Shown here: positions 1 through 6,402 of the stretch, piece after piece
Layout of the letters: the number at the start of each line of letters is the position of its first letter
How positions within the stretch are numbered: position 1 is the first letter of the stretch
Source of the DNA: Syntrophales bacterium
GTDB taxonomy: Bacteria; Desulfobacterota; Syntrophia; Syntrophales; UBA2251
Reading direction: 5' to 3'
Length of the DNA: 6,409 nucleotides
Assembly (NCBI GenBank): GCA_023230905.1
Contig: JALNWL010000151.1
Coordinates: 1-6,409 of the forward strand
The notes under the pieces: generated by a model
The model's input: the letters and a program-made list of their open reading frames with translations, nothing else
Database searches by the model: none
Told to the model about the DNA's origin: nothing
Position numbers and translations under genes: made by a program

Positions 1-767
<767 letters not shown>

Positions 768-812
768 CGATCACTCCTTCAAATCTTTGGAAATCGCGAT
801 CCGGCCGCGCGC

Positions 813-842
813 CGGAGGCGCTTCGGGGTTGAAGCGCCTCCG
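813..842 (-). other. Strong GC hairpin between thiolase and crotonase genes
   Basis: The arms GGAGGCGCTTC (814-824) and GAAGCGCCTCC (831-841) are perfectly complementary. One more C-G pair at 813/842 gives a 12-bp stem with a 6-nt loop. No T-run follows on either strand, so it is not a canonical intrinsic terminator. In the minus-strand transcript it lies in the 128-nt spacer, about 45 nt before the crotonase start. It could protect the upstream message from 3' decay, mark a processing site or lower crotonase expression relative to the thiolases. A shorter pairing, CGCCT (835-839) with AGGCG (843-847), competes for the same arm. Confidence 0.7.
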
Positions 843-895
843 AGGCGTGCTGACGGGATCCGATATCCGGGTTGCTCAAAGGCCTCGCCCGGTGT

Positions 896-2185
896 CTAGA
901 CGCGTTCCAGGACGATGGCCATCCCCTGGCCGCCGCCGATGCACAGGGTAGCGAGCCCGAGGTTCAGGTCCTTCTTTTTCATCTGCATGGCGAGGCTGTA
1001 GGTGATCCGGGCGCCCGTGCAGCCGACCGGGTGGCCGATGGAGATCCCGCTGCCGTTCAGGTTGGCCTTGTCCAGATCGACGCCGAGCTCGCGGATGCAG
1101 GCGATGGCCTGGCAGGCGAAGGCCTCGTTCAGTTCGACCAGGTCCATGTCCTTTATCGTGAGGCCCAGCTTGCGCAGGACCTTGTGGGTGGCCGGGATGG
1201 GACCCAGGCCCATGTAGGCCGGATCGATGCCGCCGGAGGCATAGCCCTTGATCCGGGCCAGGGGGGTGAGACCCAGCTCCTTCGCCTTCTCGGCGCTCAT
1301 CACGACGACCGCCGCCGCCCCGTCGTTGATCCCGGAGGCGTTCCCGGCCGTGACCGTGCCGCCGTCGCGCTTGAAGGCGGGGGGCAGCTTCGCCATCTTC
1401 TCGAGGGTCGTGTCCATCGGCCGCTCGTCCACCTTGAAGACGACGTCGCCCTTCTTCGAGGGGATGATGACGGGGACGATCTCGTCTTCCACGGCGCCGG
1501 AGGCGATGGCGGCCCGGGCGCGTTGGTGGCTCATCAGCGCGAGCTCATCCTGCTCCTGGCGGGTGATGCCGTATTTGGCGGCGATGTTCTCGGCGGTGAA
1601 GCCCATGTGGTACTTGTTGAAGATCTCGTACAGGCCGTCGTGGACGACGATGTCCGTGATCTGGCCGAAAGGCATGCTCATCCGGTAGCCCCAGCGGGCG
1701 TCGGGCAGGGCGAAGGGGGCGTTCGACATGTTCTCCATGCCGCCCGCGACGAGGATCTCCGCGTCGCCGGCCTTGATGATCTGGGCGGCGAGCGTGATCG
1801 CCTTCATGCCGGAGGCGCAGACCTTGTTGACCGTGATCGTGTTCGTCTCCTCGGGGAGCCCCGCGTAGATACCGGCCTGGCGGCCCGGGTTCTGGCCGAG
1901 GCCCGCCTGGATCACGTTGCCCATGATGCACTCGTCGAAGTACACGGGCGCAAGCGTGTCGGCGTAGTCGTAGTATTTCTTCTGGAGCTCCGTCATGGTC
2001 ACGTCCTTGAAGACGTCCGGACGGCAGCCGTTCACGAAGTCGCTCACGACGGGACGCAGGCCCGCGCGCTTGATGGCTTCCTTGATCACGAGGGCGCCCA
2101 GGTCCACGGTGCGCACCCCTTTGAGGGACCCTCCGAAACTGCCGACGGCGGTCCTCGCCCCACTGACAATCACAACCTCTTTCAT
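896..2185 (-). CDS. Acetyl-CoA acetyltransferase (thiolase) with an N-terminal-domain insertion
   Basis: This is a thiolase that condenses two acetyl-CoA or cleaves acetoacetyl-CoA with CoA. It starts MKEVVIVSGARTAVGSFGG, typical of the acetoacetyl-CoA thiolase (AtoB/ThlA-like) group. All catalytic parts are visible in the 429 residues: nucleophile Cys123 in VNKVCASG, NEAFA at 353-357, His385 in GHPVG, and Cys415 in CIGGGQG. The usual length is about 390-395. The excess is an insertion at roughly residues 46-84, between the RAGLRP helix and DECIMGNV, which moves the nucleophile from about position 88 to 123. An in-frame GTG lies directly before the ATG (2186-2188). AAGGAG is 9 nt from the ATG and 6 nt from the GTG, so either start is possible and the ATG is preferred for its fit to the family N-terminus. 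It is the second of two tandem thiolases, which suggests division of labour by chain length. That split is inferred. Confidence 0.92.
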   Translation of the reverse strand: MKEVVIVSGARTAVGSFGGSLKGVRTVDLGALVIKEAIKRAGLRPVVSDFVNGCRPDVFKDVTMTELQKKYYDYADTLAPVYFDECIMGNVIQAGLGQNPGRQAGIYAGLPEETNTITVNKVCASGMKAITLAAQIIKAGDAEILVAGGMENMSNAPFALPDARWGYRMSMPFGQITDIVVHDGLYEIFNKYHMGFTAENIAAKYGITRQEQDELALMSHQRARAAIASGAVEDEIVPVIIPSKKGDVVFKVDERPMDTTLEKMAKLPPAFKRDGGTVTAGNASGINDGAAAVVVMSAEKAKELGLTPLARIKGYASGGIDPAYMGLGPIPATHKVLRKLGLTIKDMDLVELNEAFACQAIACIRELGVDLDKANLNGSGISIGHPVGCTGARITYSLAMQMKKKDLNLGLATLCIGGGQGMAIVLERV

Positions 2186-2223
2186 CACAAACCTCTCCTT
2201 TCAAAGATAAATGGAAACCTTAT

Positions 2224-2272
2224 TAAGATTTCTCGTCGCTTGCGCTCCTCGAAATGACCTGATGCGAAGGTC
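2224..2272. repeat. REP-like imperfect palindrome between the two thiolase genes
   Basis: The 97-nt gap between the thiolases contains ATTTC (2228-2232) and GAAAT (2251-2255) flanking an imperfectly self-complementary core with a CGCTTGCG centre. On the minus strand this reads as the pattern GTCATTTCGAGGAGCG followed by CAAGCGACGAGAAATC. Next to it GACCT (2256-2260) and AGGTC (2268-2272) form a second 5-bp stem with a 7-nt loop. The core resembles a palindromic unit I recall as dispersed in many copies in diverse bacterial genomes, of the REP type linked to RAYT transposases. Copy number cannot be tested from one window. The local base composition is more AT-rich than the flanking genes. Confidence 0.55.
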
Positions 2273-2282
2273 TCAAATCGGT

Positions 2283-3650
2283 TCAATCTGAAGGGCCGAC
2301 GGCGATCAGCATGGCGTCGCCCTGGGCGGCGCCGGAGCAGATGCCGCAGACGCCGATCCCCCCGCCGCGACGGCGCAGCTCGTAGGCCAGGGTCATCAGG
2401 ATCCGGGCGCCGGTCGCGCCGATGGGATGCCCGTAGGCGATGGCGCTGCCGTTGACGTTGACCTTCCGGAACATCTCTTCCTTCGACATGCCGAGGATCG
2501 CGCGGGCGCTCACGAGCACCACCGCGGCGAAGGCCTCGTTGATCTCCACGAGGTCGACCGCCTCGAGGCTCATCCCGTTCTGTTCCAGGACCTTCCGGAT
2601 CGCGAGCCCCGGCACCGTGGCGATGTCCTTCGGCTGCTGGGAGACCTCGGCGTAGTCGAGGATCGTGCACAGGGGCTTGAGGCCCAGCGCGTCGGCCTTC
2701 GCCCGGCTCATGAGGAGGCAGACGTCCCCGCCGTCGTTCACGCCCGGGGCGTTGCCGGCGGTCACGCTGCCCGGCTCGCCGGTCACGGTGCTCTTGTGGC
2801 CGAAGACCGGCGGGAGCTTGGCCAGGCCTTCGGCCGTCGTCTCGGGACGGGGGCCTTCGTCCTTGTCCATCACGAACGTCTTTTTCCCCTCGCGGACCTC
2901 GACGGGGAAGATCTCGTCGTCGAGCCGGCCCGCCTGCATCGCGGCGACGGCGGCCCGCTGGGAGTGGAGCGCCCATTCGTCCTGGTCGGCCCGGCTGAAG
3001 CCGAATTCGTCGGCGACCTCGGAGCCGTGGAGGGCCATGTGGCGGTTGTAGAAGGCGCACCACAGGCCGTCGTTGACCATCAGGTCCACGGCCGGCTTGG
3101 AGGGCAGGCCCATCCGGGCCCCCCAGCGCATGTCGGGCAGGCTGAAGGGGCAGTTGCTCATGCTCTCCTGCCCGCCGGCGATGCAGATCTCGGCGCGGCC
3201 GAGCTGGATCATCTGGCAGGCGAGATCGACGGTCTTGATCCCCGAGGAGCAGACCTTGTTCACGGTGATGCTGGGCACGGACTCCGGAAGCCCGGCGAGG
3301 ATCGTGGCCTGGCGGCTCGGAACCTGGCCGGCGCCGGCGGGGACGACCTGCCCCATGAAGACGTAGTCCACGTCCTCCGGCTTCACCTTTCCGCCGGTGC
3401 GCTCCAGGACCTCCTTGATCGCGAGCGCGCCCAGTTCCGGGGCCGTGAAGCCCTTGAGCGCGCCACCGGCGCGGCCGTAGGGCGTCCGGCAGGCCTCGAC
3501 GAGGACGACCTCGCGCAGGGCTTTGAATGCATTTTCGATCTTGCGGCCGGACCCGGAAAAGTCCGTTCGCCGTTCACCGTAGGCCGCCACCGGCTTGCCG
3601 CGGTAGAGCTCGGCCATCTTGTGATTGAGTTTCTGTGGGGGTTTAGTCAT
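2283..3650 (-). CDS. Thiolase family protein (acetyl-CoA C-acyltransferase) with N-terminal extension
   Basis: This is a second thiolase, cleaving a 3-ketoacyl-CoA with CoA or running in reverse. In the 455 residues the catalytic core begins near residue 46 (REVVLVEACRTPYGRAGG). It contains nucleophile Cys134 in VNKVCSSG, NEAFA at 371-375, His408 in GHPIG, and Cys438 in the C-terminal loop. That loop reads CSGAAQG where thiolases usually have CxGGGQG. Residues 1-45 are an extension ahead of the normal thiolase start. The ATG at 3650 is favoured because GAGGAG lies 4 nt before it and because it overlaps the ligase stop (ATGACTAA), which implies translational coupling. The next internal ATG (residue 12) has no ribosome binding site. 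It differs clearly from the neighbouring thiolase, so this is not a recent duplication. Substrate range cannot be decided here; a longer-chain or functionalised 3-ketoacyl-CoA is one possibility. Confidence 0.9.
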   Translation of the reverse strand: MTKPPQKLNHKMAELYRGKPVAAYGERRTDFSGSGRKIENAFKALREVVLVEACRTPYGRAGGALKGFTAPELGALAIKEVLERTGGKVKPEDVDYVFMGQVVPAGAGQVPSRQATILAGLPESVPSITVNKVCSSGIKTVDLACQMIQLGRAEICIAGGQESMSNCPFSLPDMRWGARMGLPSKPAVDLMVNDGLWCAFYNRHMALHGSEVADEFGFSRADQDEWALHSQRAAVAAMQAGRLDDEIFPVEVREGKKTFVMDKDEGPRPETTAEGLAKLPPVFGHKSTVTGEPGSVTAGNAPGVNDGGDVCLLMSRAKADALGLKPLCTILDYAEVSQQPKDIATVPGLAIRKVLEQNGMSLEAVDLVEINEAFAAVVLVSARAILGMSKEEMFRKVNVNGSAIAYGHPIGATGARILMTLAYELRRRGGGIGVCGICSGAAQGDAMLIAVGPSD

Positions 3651-5103
3651 CTTTCTCCTCTATCGCATTTACAAATTCCACTTCCCGGGGGACCTTGTAG
3701 CTCGACAGGTACGTCCGGCAGTGTTTCATGATCTCCTTGTCGTCCAGGGCGGCGTCCGGTCTGCGTTGGATGAAGGCCTTGACGATTTCGCCCCGGATCA
3801 GGTCGGGCTTGCTCTCGATCCGGGCCCTGGCCACCGCCGGGTGCAGCTCGATGGCGATTTCCACCTCGCGGGGGTAGACGTTGAAGCCGCTCGTAATGAT
3901 CATCCGCTTCTTGCGCCCCGTGATGTAGATATAGTCGTCCTCGTCCATCTTCGCCAGGTCGCTCGTGTGGAGCCAGCCGTTCCGGAGGACCTGGGCCGTC
4001 GCCTCGGGGGCCTTGTAGTACCCCTTCATGACGTTCTCGCCCCGGATCACGAGTTCGCCCTCGACGCCCCGGGGAACCTCCCGGTCGTCTTCGTCGAAGA
4101 TCCTGGCCTCCGCGCCCGGAATGACCGTGCCGATGGAGCCGACCTTCTGCATCTTCTCCCGGCGGACGACGGAGCAGACCGGGGAGGCCTCCGTAAGCCC
4201 GTAGCCCTCCCGGAGGATGACCTTGAACTTGTCCTCGAAGAGCGGAATGAACTCGGGCGGCATCGCGGAACCGCCGGTGATGCAGAATTCCAGGGAGCCG
4301 ACGTCGTATTTCTCCGCCCCCTCGTGGAACAGCATGCCCAGGAACAGGCGCGGAACGGCGGCCAGGTAGGTGATCCGCTCCCGGGCGACGGTCTGGAAGA
4401 TGCCGTCCAGGGTGAAGCGCTCCATGAGCACGATCCCCGCCCCGGTGCGCATTGCCGCCAGCATGTTGGCCACCGCGCCGAAGGAATGAAACAGGGGGAT
4501 GATGGCGAGCGACCGGCTGTTTTCCGTTCCGCCGTAGATGTCCCTGAGCAGGGCGGACTGGGTGTAGAGGTTGCGGTGCGTGAGCATGGCGCCCAGGGGC
4601 TTGCCCGTGAGCCCGGAGGTGTAGATCATGACGGCCGGATCGTCCGGCGCGATCTCGGGGGATTCGAGGGCGGGGGCTTCCCCCGCGAGGATCCGCCCGA
4701 AGGGGGAATCCGGTCCGTTGGCGACGAGCAGGTGGCGGCAGGCCGGGACGACGTCGCGGATCTCTTCATAGCGCCGCGCCGCGGGCGCGGTGGTGATGAA
4801 CGCGAGGGCGTCGCTGTCGCCGAGCAGGTGCTTGAGTTCATGCGCCGTGGACTGGGCGTTCAGGGTCACGGCGACGGCCCCCAGGTTCACGATCGCGAAG
4901 TAGGCAATGACGAATTCGGGGCAGTTGGGGAGCATCAGGGCGACGTGATCGCCCTTCCCGATGCCGAGACCGCTCAGGTGATGGCCCAGGGCGCGAACGG
5001 CCCCTTCGAATTCCCCGTAGGTCCAGGTCCTGCTCTCGTGGATCAGGGCGGTATGGGCGGGATAGCGTTCAACCGCGTCCCGCAACAGGTCTCCCAAGGT
5101 CAT
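3643..5103 (-). CDS. AMP-dependent acyl-CoA ligase/synthetase, C-terminally short
   Basis: This is a class I adenylate-forming enzyme that would normally activate a carboxylic acid with ATP and CoA to acyl-CoA, and it leads the degradation cluster. The 486 residues show the A3 P-loop YTSGLTGKPLGA (161-172), the A5 motif YGLTE (301-305), TSD of A7 (380-382) and the A8 hinge segment GRKKRMIITSGFNVYPRE (396-412). The protein stops at YKVPREVEFVNAIEEKDD, just where family members continue with the A10 motif (LPKxxxGKxxR) carrying the lysine needed for adenylation. The A3 threonine and lysine are Leu165 and Leu170, and the hinge aspartate is Arg400. The start is taken at the ATG at 5103, which begins the usual MTLGDLL. 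An in-frame TTG at 5124 would add 7 residues and has a purine-rich stretch upstream. The fatty or aromatic substrate is not identifiable. Activity is uncertain because of the missing A10. Confidence 0.88.
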   Translation of the reverse strand: MTLGDLLRDAVERYPAHTALIHESRTWTYGEFEGAVRALGHHLSGLGIGKGDHVALMLPNCPEFVIAYFAIVNLGAVAVTLNAQSTAHELKHLLGDSDALAFITTAPAARRYEEIRDVVPACRHLLVANGPDSPFGRILAGEAPALESPEIAPDDPAVMIYTSGLTGKPLGAMLTHRNLYTQSALLRDIYGGTENSRSLAIIPLFHSFGAVANMLAAMRTGAGIVLMERFTLDGIFQTVARERITYLAAVPRLFLGMLFHEGAEKYDVGSLEFCITGGSAMPPEFIPLFEDKFKVILREGYGLTEASPVCSVVRREKMQKVGSIGTVIPGAEARIFDEDDREVPRGVEGELVIRGENVMKGYYKAPEATAQVLRNGWLHTSDLAKMDEDDYIYITGRKKRMIITSGFNVYPREVEIAIELHPAVARARIESKPDLIRGEIVKAFIQRRPDAALDDKEIMKHCRTYLSSYKVPREVEFVNAIEEKDD

Positions 5104-5141
5104 GATCTTCCGTAACCCCCGCAATTTTTGGCCTTTCCCTT

Positions 5142-5169
5142 AGCATAGGGGCGGTGTTTTTGCCAACAA
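5142..5169 (-). promoter_or_regulatory. Weak candidate promoter for the ligase-thiolase-crotonase cluster
   Basis: On the minus strand TTGTTG (complement of 5164-5169) is followed after 16 nt by TATGCT (complement of 5142-5147). The boxes match the sigma70 consensus at 3 of 6 and 4 of 6 positions. The placement, about 40 nt before the ligase ATG, is right, but the match is poor and an activator or a different sigma factor may be needed. No clear operator palindrome was found nearby. Confidence 0.25.
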
Positions 5170-5202
5170 AAGATGGGGGCTGATTTTCTCTTGATTTTTT
5201 CC

Positions 5203-5231
5203 TTGCCCCGCCTGTCCGATTTCCCTATAAT
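5203..5231 (+). promoter_or_regulatory. Sigma70-type promoter for the plus-strand exported-protein genes
   Basis: A perfect -10 box TATAAT (5226-5231) lies 17 nt after TTGCCC (5203-5208), a 4-of-6 match to the -35 consensus. Transcription would begin near 5238, leaving a leader of about 67 nt before the first plus-strand start codon. The promoter lies inside an upstream extension of that gene's reading frame, which supports the downstream ATG at 5305. Confidence 0.7.
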
Positions 5232-5235
5232 GCGC

Positions 5236-5260
5236 CCGTCCTCCCGGATGGCGGGGACGG
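5236..5260 (+). other. Hairpin at the predicted 5' end of the plus-strand leader
   Basis: CCGTCCTC (5236-5243) pairs with GGGGACGG (5253-5260) over 8 bp including one G-T pair, around a 9-nt loop. It would sit at the very 5' end of the RNA made from the promoter just upstream, a position where stem-loops are known to protect messages from decay. It is too short and simple to call a riboswitch. Confidence 0.4.
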
Positions 5261-5304
5261 ATCAAGGTCCGAATCATCCGAAAAAACAAAAAAAGGAGAA
5301 GGGC

Positions 5305-5835
5305 ATGAAGAAAGCGATTCTGGCGGTGCTGTTGGTTCTGTTGTGGACGGCTTCGGCGGCGATGGCGGCCGAACTCAAGGTGGGCGACAAGGCGGCGGAT
5401 TTTTCTCTTAAAGATTCCGAGGGAAAAACGTTTAGCCTCCAATCCCCCGAATTCAAGGGCAAGGTCATCTCGGTCTTCTATGCGGGCGTCAGCGAAGGGG
5501 ACGACAACAACGCCGCCCAGGACGCCCTTCACAACGACAAGGGGCTGGACCGCAAGACCGGGTATGCCGGTTTCGGTATCGCGAACCTGAAATCGTCCAT
5601 CGTCCCCAATTTCGTCATTAAGTCCGCGATCAAGAAGAAGAAGGACAAGACCGGGGCCGTCATCCTGCTCGACCCGGATTACACCATGATCAACCTCTGG
5701 GGGCTGAAGAACAAGGCCTCGAACGTGGTCATTCTCGACAAGAACCGTATCTGCCGCTACATCTACAAGGGGAAGATGCCGCAGGCGGAGGTCGCCAAGA
5801 TGCTGTCCGTGATCAAGGAGTATCAGGTAAAGTAG
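5305..5835 (+). CDS. Exported redoxin-like (YtfJ-type) thioredoxin-fold protein without CxxC
   Basis: This 176-residue protein begins with a signal peptide: MKK, a hydrophobic stretch at 4-14, and an AMA-A cleavage site around residue 21/22. It should therefore act in the periplasm. The mature part has the layout of the AhpC/TSA-redoxin fold: VGDKAADFSLKDSEGKTFSL (26-45), a beta strand KVISVFYAG (53-61), then ILLDPDYTMINLWGL (120-134) and VVILDKNRICRYIYKG (141-156). This resembles E. coli YtfJ. The place where redoxins carry their active-site cysteine reads YAGVSEGDDN, and the only cysteine in the protein is Cys150 near the end, so classical thiol-disulfide or peroxidase chemistry is unlikely. 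A lysine-rich stretch occurs near 106-115. The start is fixed by AGGAG at 5294-5298 with a 6-nt spacer and by the promoter upstream. Its true function is unknown; YtfJ itself is uncharacterised as far as I know. Confidence 0.85.
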   Translation: MKKAILAVLLVLLWTASAAMAAELKVGDKAADFSLKDSEGKTFSLQSPEFKGKVISVFYAGVSEGDDNNAAQDALHNDKGLDRKTGYAGFGIANLKSSIVPNFVIKSAIKKKKDKTGAVILLDPDYTMINLWGLKNKASNVVILDKNRICRYIYKGKMPQAEVAKMLSVIKEYQVK

Positions 5836-5870
5836 CGCTTCGTCTGATCCGACTTCAATGCCTGGACGGT

Positions 5871-5902
5871 GTGCGACGGGGGCGGTCCCCGTCGCGTACG
5901 CG
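5871..5902 (+). other. Strong hairpin and CGCGTACGCG palindrome between the two exported-protein genes
   Basis: GCGACGGGG (5873-5881) pairs perfectly with CCCCGTCGC (5887-5895) around the 5-nt loop GCGGT, with two further G-T pairs at the base. It overlaps a perfect 10-bp palindrome, CGCGTACGCG (5893-5902). No T-run follows, so it is not a standard intrinsic terminator. It sits in the 108-nt gap about 45 nt before the next start codon, and may limit read-through or stabilise the upstream message. The palindrome could instead be a protein-binding site. Confidence 0.55.
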
Positions 5903-5943
5903 GGGCCGAAAGTCCGACTTTTGAGAAAAGGGAGGGAGTGCCG

Positions 5944-6381
5944 ATGAAGAAGATTGCATTTGTGTCGGTGGTGTTGGGGGCGCTGCTGTTTGCGACGGCG
6001 CACGTCTGGGCGGCTTCGCCGGTCGGAAAATGGAAGACGATCGACGATGAAACCGGGAAGGCCAAATCCATCATCGAGGTTTACGAACAGAACGGCAAGA
6101 TCTACGGCAAGATCCTCGAATCCCTGAAGCCGGGCGGCGGCAAGGGCGAGGTGTGCGACAAGTGCGAAGGCGCCGACAAGGGCAAGCCGATCATCGGCCT
6201 GGTCATCGTCAAGAACCTGAAGGTGGACGGCGACGAGTACGCGGGCGGTACGATCACGGACCCGACCAAGGGCAAGACCTACAAGTGCAAGATGAAGGTC
6301 ATCGAGGGCGGCAAGAAGCTGCAGGTCAGCGGCTGCATCTCCTTCCTGTGCCGCAAGCAGATCTGGCTGAAGGCGGATTAA
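5944..6381 (+). CDS. Exported DUF2147 family protein
   Basis: The 145-residue product has a signal peptide (MKKIAFVSVVLGALLF, then cleavage after VWA at residue 23) and a mature domain of about 120 residues. That domain matches my recollection of DUF2147 (COG4731): GKWKTIDDETGKAKSIIEVY (28-47), NGKIYGKI (50-57), KPIIGLVI (81-88), DGDEYAGGTITDPTKGKTYKCKM (95-117) and a closing GCISFLCRKQIW (130-141). CDKC at 71-74 plus Cys115, Cys131 and Cys136 give five cysteines in a probably periplasmic protein, so a disulfide or metal site is possible. The family has no established biochemical function. The ATG at 5944 has GGAGG at 5931-5935 with an 8-nt spacer. An in-frame GTG at 5869 is rejected because it would bury the signal peptide. 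The gene is probably co-transcribed with the redoxin-like gene 108 nt upstream, though the hairpin between them may reduce read-through. Confidence 0.85.
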   Translation: MKKIAFVSVVLGALLFATAHVWAASPVGKWKTIDDETGKAKSIIEVYEQNGKIYGKILESLKPGGGKGEVCDKCEGADKGKPIIGLVIVKNLKVDGDEYAGGTITDPTKGKTYKCKMKVIEGGKKLQVSGCISFLCRKQIWLKAD

Positions 6382-6389
6382 GGGCAGAA

Positions 6390-6402
6390 CGGCCGAGGGC
6401 CG
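6390..6402 (+). other. Short GC hairpin after the DUF2147 gene
   Basis: CGGCC (6390-6394) and GGCCG (6398-6402) form a 5-bp stem with a 3-nt loop just after the stop codon. It may be the beginning of a terminator, but the window ends before any T-run could be seen. Confidence 0.25.

Noticed and set aside
872..2257. Plus-strand open frame of 461 codons opposite the second thiolase
   Set aside because: The minus strand has every thiolase motif; the plus frame is low-complexity and lacks a ribosome binding site.
2427..3731. Plus-strand open frame of 434 codons opposite the first thiolase
   Set aside because: It is an antisense shadow of a clear thiolase, with composition typical of such shadows.
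3625..5115. Plus-strand open frame of 496 codons opposite the ligase
   Set aside because: The minus strand encodes A3, A5, A7 and A8 motifs; the plus frame shows none of any family.
5147..5166. Possible sigma54 (-24/-12) promoter for the ligase, from TTGGCAAAAACACCGC on the minus strand
   Set aside because: The GG-to-GC spacing is one base too long and the TTGC half is absent.
5173..5304. Upstream ATG extending the redoxin-like protein by 44 residues
   Set aside because: The extension spans the TATAAT box, would bury the signal peptide and lacks a ribosome binding site, whereas the ATG at 5305 has AGGAG 6 nt away.
5848..5920. Direct repeat TCCGACTT at 5848-5855 and 5913-5920
   Set aside because: Eight bases repeated once in this composition is plausible by chance and no flanking structure supports an attachment or insertion site.
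5836..5943. Possible cyclic-di-GMP (GEMM) or other riboswitch before the DUF2147 gene
   Set aside because: The conserved GEMM blocks are missing; only a simple hairpin and a palindrome are present.
5140..6003. Minus-strand open frame of 287 codons across the divergent region and the redoxin-like gene
   Set aside because: It runs over a promoter, a ribosome binding site and a gene with a signal peptide; its protein has no domain and is Arg/His-rich.
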